Positions 14,972-23,170 of a stretch of DNA of 64,000 bases are shown in pieces. Both the position numbers and the translations under genes were made by a program. The stretch is from Danxiaibacter flavus. GTDB taxonomy: Bacteria > Bacteroidota > Bacteroidia > Chitinophagales > Chitinophagaceae. The stretch spans positions 186,001-250,000 of the forward strand of contig NZ_JAULBC010000001.1 of the NCBI RefSeq assembly GCF_041060425.1, given 5' to 3'. Each line of letters begins with the position of its first letter. Position 1 is the stretch's first letter. The notes under the pieces were generated by a model, which saw only the letters and a program-made list of their open reading frames with translations, had not been told where the DNA came from and did not search any database.

Positions 14972-16831
14972 ATGAGAACACTTATTGCTATTTTTTTTAC
15001 TTTATTAGTTACGCAGCTCAGCGCGCAACCTGACCGCTGGCAGCAACGCATTAAATATGCCATCAATGTTAATGTAGATGCGAATGCGAATCAATTTTCA
15101 GGGACCGAAAAGATTGATTACTGGAACAATTCTCCCGACACGTTAGATCGCGTGTTTTTTCATTTGTACTGGAATGCTTTTCAGCCAAACAGCATGATGG
15201 ACGTGAGAAGCCGTGAGCTGGGTAAAGTGTTGATCGGAACAACCAAAAGCGGCGAAAATGTATATGATTGGGATACCCGCGTTAAAGACCGTATTAGCAA
15301 ATTACAGCCCAACGAGATCGGATATCAAAAAGTTAAGTACGTAAAACTGAATGGCGTTGATCAGAAACTGGTAGAGCACGAGACAGTTCTGGAAGTAAAA
15401 CTAGCTAAGCCTATTTCGCCGAAAAGCAAAGTAAGTTTTGATGTTGCATTTGATGCACAGGTGCCGTTGCAAATTCGCAGAAGCGGTCGCGATAACGCAG
15501 AAGGCATCCGTTTCAGCATGAGCCAGTGGTATCCTAAACTAGCTGAATACGATTACCAGGGCTGGAATGCAAATCCCTATATAGCAAGAGAGTTTTATGG
15601 TGTGTGGGGTGATTACGATGTAAATATCACTATCGACAAAACATACATGATCGCGGGAACAGGCACACTGCAGAATGCCAGTGAGATAGGCTTTGGTTAC
15701 GAGGATGCCGGCGTTAAAGTAAAGCCTGCAACAGGTGCAACCTTAACATGGAAATTCGCTGCTCAGAATGTGCATGATTTTATGTGGGCAGCTGATCCAA
15801 CATACACTATGATAAAGCGCCAGGTGAAGAATGGCCCGTTATTGTTTGTAGTTCACAAGAAGGTAGATTCACTGGAAGCAAGATGGCAGAAGGTAATGGA
15901 TACGGTTGAGCTTGCTTATCCTTACATGGCTAAAACATTCGGTCCTTATCCATACAAAAATTATTCTTTTGTTCAGGGAGGAGACGGTGGAATGGAATAC
16001 CCTATGGCTACATTGATCAAAAACGCAAGTGTGGGAACGGCGTTGCACGAATGGATGCATAGCTGGTACCAGGGTATGATGGGTTCAAACGAAAGCCTGT
16101 ATCCATGGATGGACGAAGGTTTTACTTCTTACGCAACAAGCAGGATTCAGGGTTATTTGAGAAAAGATACTTCTTTCTGGTTCAGCGGCGATTATAATTC
16201 TTATTACGCATTGGCTAAAAGCCCCCGCGAGGAACCAATGAGCACACATGCTGATCACTACAATACGAACTATGGTTACTCCAGGGCGGCATACAGCAAA
16301 GGTGCAGTGTTCATGGAACAGCTGGGTTATATTATCGGACAGAATAATCTTGATAAAGTATTGTTGACTTATTACAATACATGGCGGTTCAAACATCCGA
16401 ATCCGAATGATTTCATTCGTGTTGCTGAAAAGGTTAGCGGTATTGAGTTGCAGTGGTACAAAGAATACTGGGTATACACAACAAAAACAATTGACTATGC
16501 GCTTGGCGACATCAACTATGATGAAGGCAAAACTAAAATAACATTGAAGCGATTAGGGTTGATGCCAATGCCGGTGGATGTGTTGATCACATATAAAGAC
16601 GGAACAAAAGAAATGCACAATGTTCCGATGAATTTGATGTATGGGACAAAAGAAAGTGAAGATTCAACTATTCCGTATATAGTTCATCCCGAATGGAAAT
16701 GGACGCATCCGCAGTACAGCCTGGAAATATCCCGCAATATATCTGAAATAAAAGAAATTAATATTGACCCAAGTTTACGCCTGGCAGATATGAACAGGGT
16801 AAACAACAAGCTTGTTGTACCGAGTAATTAA
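14972..16831 (+). CDS. Secreted M1 family metallopeptidase
   Basis: This 619-residue protein has a signal peptide (MRTLIAIFFTLLVTQLSAQ). Its gluzincin core is HEWMH at about residue 352 and WMDEGF 18 residues later, which supplies the third zinc ligand. Upstream, GGDGGMEYPM replaces the classical GAMEN exopeptidase loop. The order of N-terminal beta domain, catalytic domain and a tail ending NNKLVVPSN fits Bacteroidota M1 enzymes. It probably trims peptides in the periplasm. The last 33 codons and the terminator recur at 16977-17136. Confidence 0.93.
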   Translation: MRTLIAIFFTLLVTQLSAQPDRWQQRIKYAINVNVDANANQFSGTEKIDYWNNSPDTLDRVFFHLYWNAFQPNSMMDVRSRELGKVLIGTTKSGENVYDWDTRVKDRISKLQPNEIGYQKVKYVKLNGVDQKLVEHETVLEVKLAKPISPKSKVSFDVAFDAQVPLQIRRSGRDNAEGIRFSMSQWYPKLAEYDYQGWNANPYIAREFYGVWGDYDVNITIDKTYMIAGTGTLQNASEIGFGYEDAGVKVKPATGATLTWKFAAQNVHDFMWAADPTYTMIKRQVKNGPLLFVVHKKVDSLEARWQKVMDTVELAYPYMAKTFGPYPYKNYSFVQGGDGGMEYPMATLIKNASVGTALHEWMHSWYQGMMGSNESLYPWMDEGFTSYATSRIQGYLRKDTSFWFSGDYNSYYALAKSPREEPMSTHADHYNTNYGYSRAAYSKGAVFMEQLGYIIGQNNLDKVLLTYYNTWRFKHPNPNDFIRVAEKVSGIELQWYKEYWVYTTKTIDYALGDINYDEGKTKITLKRLGLMPMPVDVLITYKDGTKEMHNVPMNLMYGTKESEDSTIPYIVHPEWKWTHPQYSLEISRNISEIKEINIDPSLRLADMNRVNNKLVVPSN

Positions 16832-16850
16832 TAAGTTTTTATGACGATTG

Positions 16851-16890
16851 AAAACACGAAGTAGTAAAAAAATCACTTCGTGTTTTTTTT
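16851..16890 (+). terminator. Terminator after the M1 peptidase gene
   Basis: A perfect stem AAAACACGAAGT/ACTTCGTGTTTT is followed by a T run. An almost identical copy lies at 17097-17136. Confidence 0.85.
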
Positions 16891-16946
16891 GTTTTAAACC
16901 ATATAAGGCATATAAGGAAATATAAGAGGGACGCTTTTGCAAAGCG

Positions 16947-16976
16947 TTATGCGAGCTGCTGATATAACTCGTTCAT
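16947..16976 (-). pseudogene. 3'-end remnant of a second GxxExxY gene
   Basis: Read on the minus strand this is the last ten codons (MNELYQQLA, stop) of a gene nearly identical to the end of the intact GxxExxY gene at 17426 (VNEFYQQLA, stop). The flanking hairpin ACGCTTTTGCAAAGCGT and the ATATAAG-rich sequence beyond the stop are shared as well. The remnant ends abruptly at 16976, where a different remnant on the opposite strand begins. Confidence 0.8.
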
Positions 16977-17077
16977 CCCGCAATATTTCAGAAATAAAGG
17001 AGATTAATATTGATCCAAGCTTGCGTTTGGCAGATATGAACAGAGTAAACAACAAGCTTGTTGTACCGAGTAATTAA
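16977..17077 (+). pseudogene. 3'-end remnant of a second M1 peptidase gene
   Basis: It encodes RNISEIKEINIDPSLRLADM and the following residues to NNKLVVPSN and a stop, identical at protein level to the end of the intact gene at 14972-16831. The DNA differs at about ten positions, all synonymous (for example GAA/GAG, GAC/GAT, CGC/CGT). The copy was therefore under protein-level selection as a full paralogue before most of it was lost. The terminator is duplicated with it (17097-17136). Confidence 0.85.
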
Positions 17078-17152
17078 TAAGTTTTTATGACGATTGAAAA
17101 CACGAAGTAGTAAAAAAATCACTTCGTGTTTTTTTGTTTTAAACCATATAAG

Positions 17153-17385
17153 TAAGGTGTCGGGTGCCAACGTTTCTTTGTAAACAACTGATAAAGCTTA
17201 AAGCCCAAAGCCCAAAGCCTAAAGCCTAAAGCTGACCGAAGCGAAGTTTTTTAAGCCATTTAAGAAATATAAGAGCAAATAAGAGCTTTTGCCCAGGATG
17301 TTAATAACACTTAAACGACATATATTTACTTAACCGGCTCGGACCTTCACCATTGACCATTCACTATTCACTAGTTGTATATAAG
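17153..17385. repeat. Extra segment with heptamer arrays, absent from the sister copy
   Basis: After the duplicated terminator, the sequence to the left of 17152 and to the right of 17385 is contiguous in the sister copy (16905-16925), so about 233 bases are extra here. ATATAAG occurs at both edges (17146-17152 and 17379-17385). Inside lie a family B array (17193-17241: AAAGCTT AAAGCCC AAAGCCC AAAGCCT AAAGCCT AAAGCTG), an AT-rich TTTAAG/ATATAAG stretch (17250-17290) and a short heptamer run CCATTGA CCATTCA CTATTCA near 17349-17370. Confidence 0.65.
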
Positions 17386-17425
17386 GCATATAAGGAAATA
17401 TAAGAAGGAACGCTTTTGCAAAGCG

Positions 17426-17836
17426 TTATGCGAGCTGCTGATAAAACTCGTTTACATAAGTTTTTTGGCCTTCCCGATAAATATTGTGGCAGTTAAAATT
17501 GATAAGAAGACCCATCGGAGATCTAAGTAGTCGCATGTAGGTCATTATCTGCGCTTCATAAACAGGAATTATTTTTTCGACCGCCTTGAATTCTAAAACC
17601 AAACAGTCTTCAACGAACATATCTGCCTTTAAATCTGTATCTATTTTTAAACCCTTGTAATGTACTGGCACAATCATTTCTGAAATAAAAGAAATGTTTC
17701 TCGTTGAGAGTTCTTCTGCCATACAGCTATGATAAACACTTTCCAGTAAACCTGGCCCTAACGCTTTATGTACTTCAATAGCCGCTCCATTTACTTCATA
17801 GACAATTTGTTTGAGGGTTGTTTTTGTCAATATCAT
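17426..17836 (-). CDS. GxxExxY protein (PD-(D/E)XK nuclease-like)
   Basis: This 136-residue protein has the naming motif GPGLLESVYHSC (G-x-x-E-x-x-Y) near residue 28. The C-terminal half shows a PD-(D/E)XK-like core: DLKADMFVEDCLVLEFKAVE (Asp, then E-x-K), then YEAQIMTYMRLL. The family is widespread, often multicopy and of unknown role; nuclease activity is inferred from the fold. The gene has its own -7 box (TATCTTTG, minus strand, 17853-17860) and its stop codon lies within a hairpin (17409-17427). It is flanked on both sides by inward-facing ATATAAG-rich repeats, and a remnant of a second copy lies 450 bases away. Confidence 0.9.
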   Translation of the reverse strand: MILTKTTLKQIVYEVNGAAIEVHKALGPGLLESVYHSCMAEELSTRNISFISEMIVPVHYKGLKIDTDLKADMFVEDCLVLEFKAVEKIIPVYEAQIMTYMRLLRSPMGLLINFNCHNIYREGQKTYVNEFYQQLA

Positions 17837-17869
17837 TTTTTAAGGATTTACTCAAAGATAGTCAACCCA

Positions 17870-17897
17870 CTTATATGCTCTTACATCTCTTATATGG
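17870..17897. repeat. ATATAAG-type repeat facing the GxxExxY gene
   Basis: Read on the minus strand this contains CCATATAAGAGATGTAAGAG followed by CATATAAG. It is the inverted counterpart of CCATATAAGGCATATAAGG at 16908-16926 (also in part at 17377-17404) on the other side of the GxxExxY gene. Confidence 0.65.
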
Positions 17898-17921
17898 TTC
17901 AAAAAATGCCTTTTGTGGTTC

Positions 17922-17950
17922 AAAAAAAAGCCCGGCGTTAGCCAGGCTTT
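17922..17950 (-). terminator. Terminator after cysN
   Basis: The hairpin AAAGCC-C-GGC/GCC-A-GGCTTT has a GTTA loop and is followed on the minus strand by eight T. It lies 23 bases past the cysN stop. Confidence 0.8.
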
Positions 17951-17972
17951 CTTTACTCATATACTTAATTGG

Positions 17973-19229
17973 TTAATTAACATGTGAGTCAACAATCATC
18001 CCCGCCGCAACAGTTTCATTTGTTGCTTCATCAACCAGCACCAGTGACCCTGTATTTCTGTTTTTGCGGTAAGCATCAAACATGATCGGTTGTGTTGTGC
18101 GCAATCTTACACGTGCAATGTCATTCATGTTGATGGTATTGTCGTTAGATACTCTCTGTAGTGAATTAATATCCATTTTGTAAACCACTTCTTTTATTAC
18201 GCTGCGTGCCTCCCGGCTTGTATGGCGGAGGTAATATTTGGCACCCGGTTGCATTGGCTTGTTATTGAGCCAGCACATCATCATGTCGATATCTTGTCCA
18301 ACCTGTGGCTGATTGTTTTGTTTAACGATCATATCACCACGACTGATGTCAATATCATTTTCCAAAGTAATGCTCACACTCATTGGTGGAAATGCTTCTT
18401 CAACAGGTCCTTCAAAAGTGTCGATAGATTTTATTTTGGATTGTAATCCCGAAGGCAAAACAGTCACAGCATCACCCGGTCTGAAAATGCCACCGGCTAT
18501 GCGGCCCGCATAACCTCTGTAGTCATGATATTCATCGGAGTGAGGACGGATAATGGTCTGCACAGGAAACCTTCCGTCAATATGATTATAATCGCTTGCT
18601 ATGTGAATTGTTTCCAGTGTATTCAACAATGTGGCGCCCTGGTACCAGGGCATGTTGGTAGAATGGTTTACTACGTTGTCACCATTCAATGCGCTAATAG
18701 GAATGTAGCGAATGTCTGTGACATCCAGTTTGCTGGCAAACTCAGTATATTCTTCTACAAGCTTGTTAAACACTTCCTCTGAATAGTCAACCAAATCCAT
18801 CTTATTTACGCAGACGATCAGGTGAGGAATTTGCAATAAAGAAGCGATGAAAGAATGGCGGCAGGTCTGTTCAACAATACCTTTTCTTGCATCTACCAAT
18901 ATCAATGCCAGGTTGGCTGTTGATGCGCCTGTAACCATGTTTCTTGTGTACTGTATATGACCGGGAGTATCAGCAATGATAAACTTGCGTTTTGGTGTTG
19001 CAAAATATCTGTATGCTACATCAATTGTAATGCCTTGTTCTCTTTCCGCACGAAGTCCGTCAGTCAGCAAAGAAAGATCTACATGCTGCAGTCCTTTTCT
19101 TTCACTGGAAAGCTGTACTGCTGCAAGCTGATCTTCAAAAATGGATTTGGAATCATATAATAAACGGCCGATCAGGGTGCTTTTACCATCGTCTACACTA
19201 CCTGCCGTTGTAAAGCGTAATAACTCCAT
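17973..19229 (-). CDS. cysN: Sulfate adenylyltransferase subunit 1 (GTPase)
   Basis: The 418-residue product is an EF-Tu-like GTPase with TAGSVDDGKSTLIGRLLYDS (P-loop), DTPGHIQYTRNM (G3) and VNKMDLVD (G4), then the beta-barrel domains. With CysD it makes adenosine 5'-phosphosulfate (APS) from sulfate and ATP, driven by GTP hydrolysis. There is no fused CysC domain; the kinase is a separate gene here. It is the last gene of cysQ-cysC-cysD-cysN. The 128-base gap to cysD holds two heptamer arrays of different families. Confidence 0.96.
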   Translation of the reverse strand: MELLRFTTAGSVDDGKSTLIGRLLYDSKSIFEDQLAAVQLSSERKGLQHVDLSLLTDGLRAEREQGITIDVAYRYFATPKRKFIIADTPGHIQYTRNMVTGASTANLALILVDARKGIVEQTCRHSFIASLLQIPHLIVCVNKMDLVDYSEEVFNKLVEEYTEFASKLDVTDIRYIPISALNGDNVVNHSTNMPWYQGATLLNTLETIHIASDYNHIDGRFPVQTIIRPHSDEYHDYRGYAGRIAGGIFRPGDAVTVLPSGLQSKIKSIDTFEGPVEEAFPPMSVSITLENDIDISRGDMIVKQNNQPQVGQDIDMMMCWLNNKPMQPGAKYYLRHTSREARSVIKEVVYKMDINSLQRVSNDNTINMNDIARVRLRTTQPIMFDAYRKNRNTGSLVLVDEATNETVAAGMIVDSHVN

Positions 19230-19238
19230 TGTTATGAT

Positions 19239-19266
19239 TTAAAATTTGAGATTTGAAATTTGAGAT
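19239..19266. repeat. Heptamer array, family F
   Basis: Units TTAAAAT TTGAGAT TTGAAAT TTGAGAT follow a 7-base period just upstream of cysN. Confidence 0.7.
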
Positions 19267-19325
19267 TACCACAGTTCATCACCGTGATTTTTTTGTACTT
19301 TATGCATCCAGACGTCTGGACTCTG

Positions 19326-19360
19326 ATAGCTAATAGCTAACAGCTGATTGCTCACAGCTA
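19326..19360. repeat. Heptamer array, family C, overlapping the cysD stop codon
   Basis: Units ATAGCTA ATAGCTA ACAGCTG ATTGCTC ACAGCTA. The last three bases (CTA, minus-strand TAG) are the cysD stop codon, so the gene's stop is part of the repeat. Confidence 0.85.
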
Positions 19361-20263
19361 GAAGTACCCTAGCTTCTTCCTGTCTTCCATTGCTGTTTCG
19401 GAGCGTTTATCATCACCACGATTACCGCGCTCGGTACTGCGAACTGCTGATACTTCATTCACTATTTTCTCCAATGTATTAGCTTCAGACTCGATGCCTC
19501 CTGTAATCGTAATATCGCCAAGCGTTCTAAAACGGATAATACGTTTTTCAACGGCTTCACCCTCACGCAATGTCAGGAATTCAGAAGCCGGCAACCAGGT
19601 ATTATCCCTGTACACAACTTCTCTTTCATGAGCGAAATACAAAGAAGGGATCTGTATGTTTTGTTGCATGATGTAGTTCCAAACATCCATCTCTGTCCAG
19701 TTACTTATTGGGAATACCCGGAAATGTTCTCCCTGGTGCTTGCGGCCATTAAAGATGTTCCACAATTCTGGACGTTGATTTTTAGGATCCCATTGTCCGA
19801 AATCATCACGGTGCGAGAAGAATCTTTCTTTCGCCCTGGCTTTTTCTTCATCTCTTCTGGCGCCTCCAATGGCAGCATCAATTTTATGCTCTTCGATGGT
19901 GTCCAGCAACGTTGTTATCTGCAATGCGTTGCGGCTGGCATTTAAACCGGTTTCTTCCTTAACCCGGCCTTTACGAAGTGACTCTTCCACTGAACCAACG
20001 ATAAGCTGAACGCCAAGTGCCTCCACCAGGTTATCGCGGAAATCCATTGTCTCAGGGAAATTATGACCTGTATCAATATGTATAAGCGGCATAGGAATCT
20101 TTGCCGGCCAGAAAGCTTTTTTTGCAAGATGGGTAACTACTATAGAATCTTTTCCACCAGAAAACAAAATGGCTGGCCTGTCGAATTGTGCCACAACTTC
20201 ACGGATCACAAAAATGGCCTCCGACTCCAGTTCCTGTAAATGATTGAGATAGTATTTATGCAT
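19358..20263 (-). CDS. cysD: Sulfate adenylyltransferase subunit 2
   Basis: This 301-residue PP-loop ATP pyrophosphatase has the SGGKDSIVVTHLA motif near residue 35, then HIDTGHNFPETM, and the family block AIGGARRDEEKARAKER, ending ...DRKKLGYF. With CysN it forms the ATP sulfurylase. It lies 6 bases after cysC, so co-translation is likely. Its stop codon lies within a heptamer repeat array. Confidence 0.96.
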   Translation of the reverse strand: MHKYYLNHLQELESEAIFVIREVVAQFDRPAILFSGGKDSIVVTHLAKKAFWPAKIPMPLIHIDTGHNFPETMDFRDNLVEALGVQLIVGSVEESLRKGRVKEETGLNASRNALQITTLLDTIEEHKIDAAIGGARRDEEKARAKERFFSHRDDFGQWDPKNQRPELWNIFNGRKHQGEHFRVFPISNWTEMDVWNYIMQQNIQIPSLYFAHEREVVYRDNTWLPASEFLTLREGEAVEKRIIRFRTLGDITITGGIESEANTLEKIVNEVSAVRSTERGNRGDDKRSETAMEDRKKLGYF

Positions 20264-20269
20264 TGTTCA

Positions 20270-20869
20270 TCAATTGATTTTGATCTTTGGTATTATATAG
20301 TTTAAAATTTTATGTACCGATTCGTCAATCGTTTCCTCTTGGGTTACGATATGAATATCCGGATGCTCTGGTCGTTCAAAAGGTGACGAGATGCCTGTGA
20401 AATTACTTATTTCCCCGGCACGGGCCTTTTGATATAATCCTTTAATATCGCGTTGTTCACAGATTTCAATCGGCGTATCAACGAAGATCTCCACAAAGTT
20501 CTCTCCAATCACTTCCCGCAACATGCGGCGGTGCTTTTTTAACGGTGAGACAAAAGCTGCCAATACAATAACACCCGCGTCGCATAAAATTTTGGATACT
20601 TCCCCAATGCGTCGCATATTTTCTGCACGTGCACTTTCTGTAAAGTCGAGATCCTTGTTCAACCCCTTTCTGATATTGTCCCCATCCAGTGAATAGGTTA
20701 AAAATCCATTAGAGTAGAGTTCCTGTTCTACCAGGTTGGCTAGTGTACTTTTCCCTGAACCGGATAACCCGGTAAACCACAGACATGCAGGCAGGTGGCC
20801 GTTCTTTCGCATACGGTCCATCTTGCAAATTTTATAAGCATGTTCTATTGTGTACACTTTTTTGCTCAT
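20270..20869 (-). CDS. cysC: Adenylylsulfate kinase
   Basis: The 199-residue kinase has the P-loop WFTGLSGSGKSTLAN near residue 35, then DGDNIRKGLNKDLDF and the FVSPLKKHR segment, followed by a lid region with KARAGEISNFTGI. It phosphorylates APS to PAPS, the sulfate donor for sulfotransferases and for one type of sulfate reduction. No PAPS reductase or sulfite reductase gene lies in this window. Confidence 0.95.
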   Translation of the reverse strand: MSKKVYTIEHAYKICKMDRMRKNGHLPACLWFTGLSGSGKSTLANLVEQELYSNGFLTYSLDGDNIRKGLNKDLDFTESARAENMRRIGEVSKILCDAGVIVLAAFVSPLKKHRRMLREVIGENFVEIFVDTPIEICEQRDIKGLYQKARAGEISNFTGISSPFERPEHPDIHIVTQEETIDESVHKILNYIIPKIKIN

Positions 20870-20902
20870 GTCTACTCCTGGTTAGCTACGCTGGTTTGTA
20901 GC

Positions 20903-21760
20903 TCAAATATTCATATTTTTTTCATTAGATAATGCGGGTTGCAGATCATTATACAGTTCGTCAGCTGTTTTTTCTACAATGAACCAGGGGTTGAGCAGAT
21001 TTTCTTTGTTATAGGCCAGTTCCACACCTGATTCATACTGGTACACCCTGCATCCTGCAAACTTGGCAACAGCGTGCCCTGCTGCTGTATCCCACTCCAT
21101 TGTGGGGGCCAGTCGCGGGTAAATATCGGCATTGCCTTCAGCAACCATGCATAATTTTAATGAACTGCCGGCTTGCATCAACTCAATATTGGTGTGCAGC
21201 CTGGTTTTTTCTTCAATAAAATAGGTTGTTTCTACCGATGAGTGCAGGCGGCTGGCTACAATTGTATAAACCGGTGTTTGTGTGAAAGGTAGCTTCTGAG
21301 CGCTATCTGCGAGAGATTTTATATCAGTGATAATGTTGTGATCAACAATAGTGGCAATAAAACTTCCAGCCGCTTCAGTTGCATAGTACAATTTGCCGCT
21401 TACGGGTGCATAGACAACGCCTAAAACGGGCAAGCCTGATTCTATCAACGCAATGTTAACTGTGAAATCGCCATTCCTGCGTATAAATTCTTTGGTGCCA
21501 TCAAGCGGGTCAATCATCCATAGTTGCTTCCAGCCCCTTCTTTCTTCAAAAGGAATAGATTTACCCTCCTCGCTAATGACAGGAATATTGAAATGCCGAA
21601 GACTTTCCGTTATGGCCTTATGAGATAACTTATCTGCGAGCGTTAATGGAGAATTGTCTTTTTTTATTTCTACTGCAAAATCTTGCCCGTAAACCTCTGC
21701 AATTAATGCTCCCGCCTTTAAAGCTGCGTTAATCGCAGTCAACAAATACTGATCGTTCAT
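20903..21760 (-). CDS. cysQ: 3'(2'),5'-bisphosphate nucleotidase
   Basis: This 285-residue member of the inositol-monophosphatase-like family has EEGKSIPFEER, the metal-binding MIDPLDGTKEFIRRNGDFTVNIALIE (D-P-L-D-G-T) and EWDTAAGHAV. It removes the 3' phosphate from PAP, the by-product of PAPS use, and so complements CysC, CysD and CysN. It is the first gene of the operon. Upstream on the minus strand TATCTTGC is a weak -7 match. Confidence 0.93.
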   Translation of the reverse strand: MNDQYLLTAINAALKAGALIAEVYGQDFAVEIKKDNSPLTLADKLSHKAITESLRHFNIPVISEEGKSIPFEERRGWKQLWMIDPLDGTKEFIRRNGDFTVNIALIESGLPVLGVVYAPVSGKLYYATEAAGSFIATIVDHNIITDIKSLADSAQKLPFTQTPVYTIVASRLHSSVETTYFIEEKTRLHTNIELMQAGSSLKLCMVAEGNADIYPRLAPTMEWDTAAGHAVAKFAGCRVYQYESGVELAYNKENLLNPWFIVEKTADELYNDLQPALSNEKNMNI

Positions 21761-21904
21761 CTCACATAGAAATTATAGGAATGCCGCAAGATAAGACATT
21801 TCTATGCATTACCCTATTAAATTAGTCTGGTAATAGCTTTTCGGGAAATTTCAACTTTTCGGGCAGAAACATAACAAAAATCTTTTAAATTTAATTGAGC
21901 CCCT

Positions 21905-21912
21905 TATATTTG
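21905..21912 (+). promoter_or_regulatory. Promoter -7 box upstream of the sugar-acid cluster
   Basis: TATATTTG matches TAnnTTTG in the 265-base divergent region between cysQ and the cytidylyltransferase gene. It would give a leader of just over 100 bases. TTTT rather than TTTG sits at the -33 distance. Confidence 0.45.
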
Positions 21913-22025
21913 TATCAGCTTAAACCATTTTCCATTCCTGTAATAGACCTTACAAATTTTGAATCTTTCTATATCCTGTGATTGTTAAGCGATAAAAAAT
22001 CAAATTTTCAATAGTATAACCAGAT

Positions 22026-22703
22026 ATGGAAATAGTTGCTTTATTGCCCATGAAGGGTAATTCAGAAAGGGTTCCCAATAAAAATTTAAGATTGTTTAAT
22101 GGCCAGCCGCTGTATCATGTAATTGTTAAACAATTATTATCATCGTCTTATATCACCAAAATAGTGATCGACACAGACAGCGAGAAAATTAAAGCTGATG
22201 CACAGGCTAACTTTCCGACCATCGAAATTGTAGACAGGCCTGTAGAATTGCATGGCGATATGGTTCCGATGAACGATATCATTGCGTACGATATGGACCA
22301 GGTGCCGGGAAATCTCTACATTCAAACACACTCAACAAATCCGTTGCTAACTTTCGGTACACTGGATAAGGCGATTGAAAAATATCAGAACAATAAAGAA
22401 AAATACGACTCTGTATTTTCAGTAACCTGCCTGCAAACAAGGCTGTACTGGCAAGATGGCAGGGCGGTAAACCACAATCCGGCTGAATTGATCAGAACAC
22501 AGGATCTTCCTCCGGTATACGAAGAAAATTCCAACTTTTACATTTTCACCAAAGATGCTTTTCATAAGGCAGGGAAGAAAAGAATTGGCTTAAGCCCGCT
22601 AATGTTCCCTATGGACAAAATTGAGGCTATAGATATTGATAATCCACAGGATTTTATACTCGCAGAAGCATTACATCAACAAAGACTAAATAACCAACTA
22701 TGA
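22026..22703 (+). CDS. Acylneuraminate-type cytidylyltransferase
   Basis: The 225-residue protein begins VALLPMKGNSERVPNKNLR, the nucleotide-binding signature of CMP-sialate and CMP-KDO synthetases, followed by SYITKIVIDTDSEKI and LYIQTHSTNPLL. The family activates a keto-sugar acid with CTP to form CMP-sugar. It heads a run of six same-strand genes and overlaps the next gene by 4 bases. The true substrate cannot be read from sequence; the downstream aldolase and anomerase-like genes suggest a 3-deoxy sugar acid. Confidence 0.85.
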   Translation: MEIVALLPMKGNSERVPNKNLRLFNGQPLYHVIVKQLLSSSYITKIVIDTDSEKIKADAQANFPTIEIVDRPVELHGDMVPMNDIIAYDMDQVPGNLYIQTHSTNPLLTFGTLDKAIEKYQNNKEKYDSVFSVTCLQTRLYWQDGRAVNHNPAELIRTQDLPPVYEENSNFYIFTKDAFHKAGKKRIGLSPLMFPMDKIEAIDIDNPQDFILAEALHQQRLNNQL

Positions 22704-23170
22704 TAGTAGGAACTATAGAACATATTTTAAAACATGTGGATGATAAAGCAGGATCGCTTATCAGAGATTTTGTTGCAAGAGCTTCATCTGAAACGGAAGA
22801 TGGCACTTATCCATTAATCGGTGATGAGGTTTTTGCCAAAGTTCTTTCGTACAACACAACCGCTGACAACAATAACCAGGTTGAGGCGCACAATCAGTAT
22901 GTAGACATCCAGACGCTTATTTCCGGTAATGAAAAAGTGGAAGTGTACAAGAGAGGATTATTAAACACTACAGACCCTTACAGTGGTGAAATAGATTGCG
23001 AATTTTTTACGCCTTCGGTCAACGCAAAAATCGCAGACGTCATATTGAACAAGGAAAACAGTGCTGTTTTCTTTCCTAATGATGCACACTTGCCCAACTT
23101 AAATTATCAGACAGAAAACGGACCTATTAAAAAAATAGTAATTAAGATATATGAAAAATATTTCTCCTGA
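22700..23170 (+). CDS. YhcH/YjgK/YiaL family protein (DUF386)
   Basis: This 156-residue cupin-like protein has the family pattern EAHNQYVDIQTLISGNEKVEV and FFPNDAHLPN, with the conserved His and Glu residues of the metal site. Relatives include NanQ and YhcH of sialic acid loci, proposed to act as sugar-acid anomerases. It overlaps the cytidylyltransferase gene by 4 bases and the next gene by 20, which argues for a tightly coupled operon acting on one sugar. Confidence 0.87.
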   Translation: MIVGTIEHILKHVDDKAGSLIRDFVARASSETEDGTYPLIGDEVFAKVLSYNTTADNNNQVEAHNQYVDIQTLISGNEKVEVYKRGLLNTTDPYSGEIDCEFFTPSVNAKIADVILNKENSAVFFPNDAHLPNLNYQTENGPIKKIVIKIYEKYFS

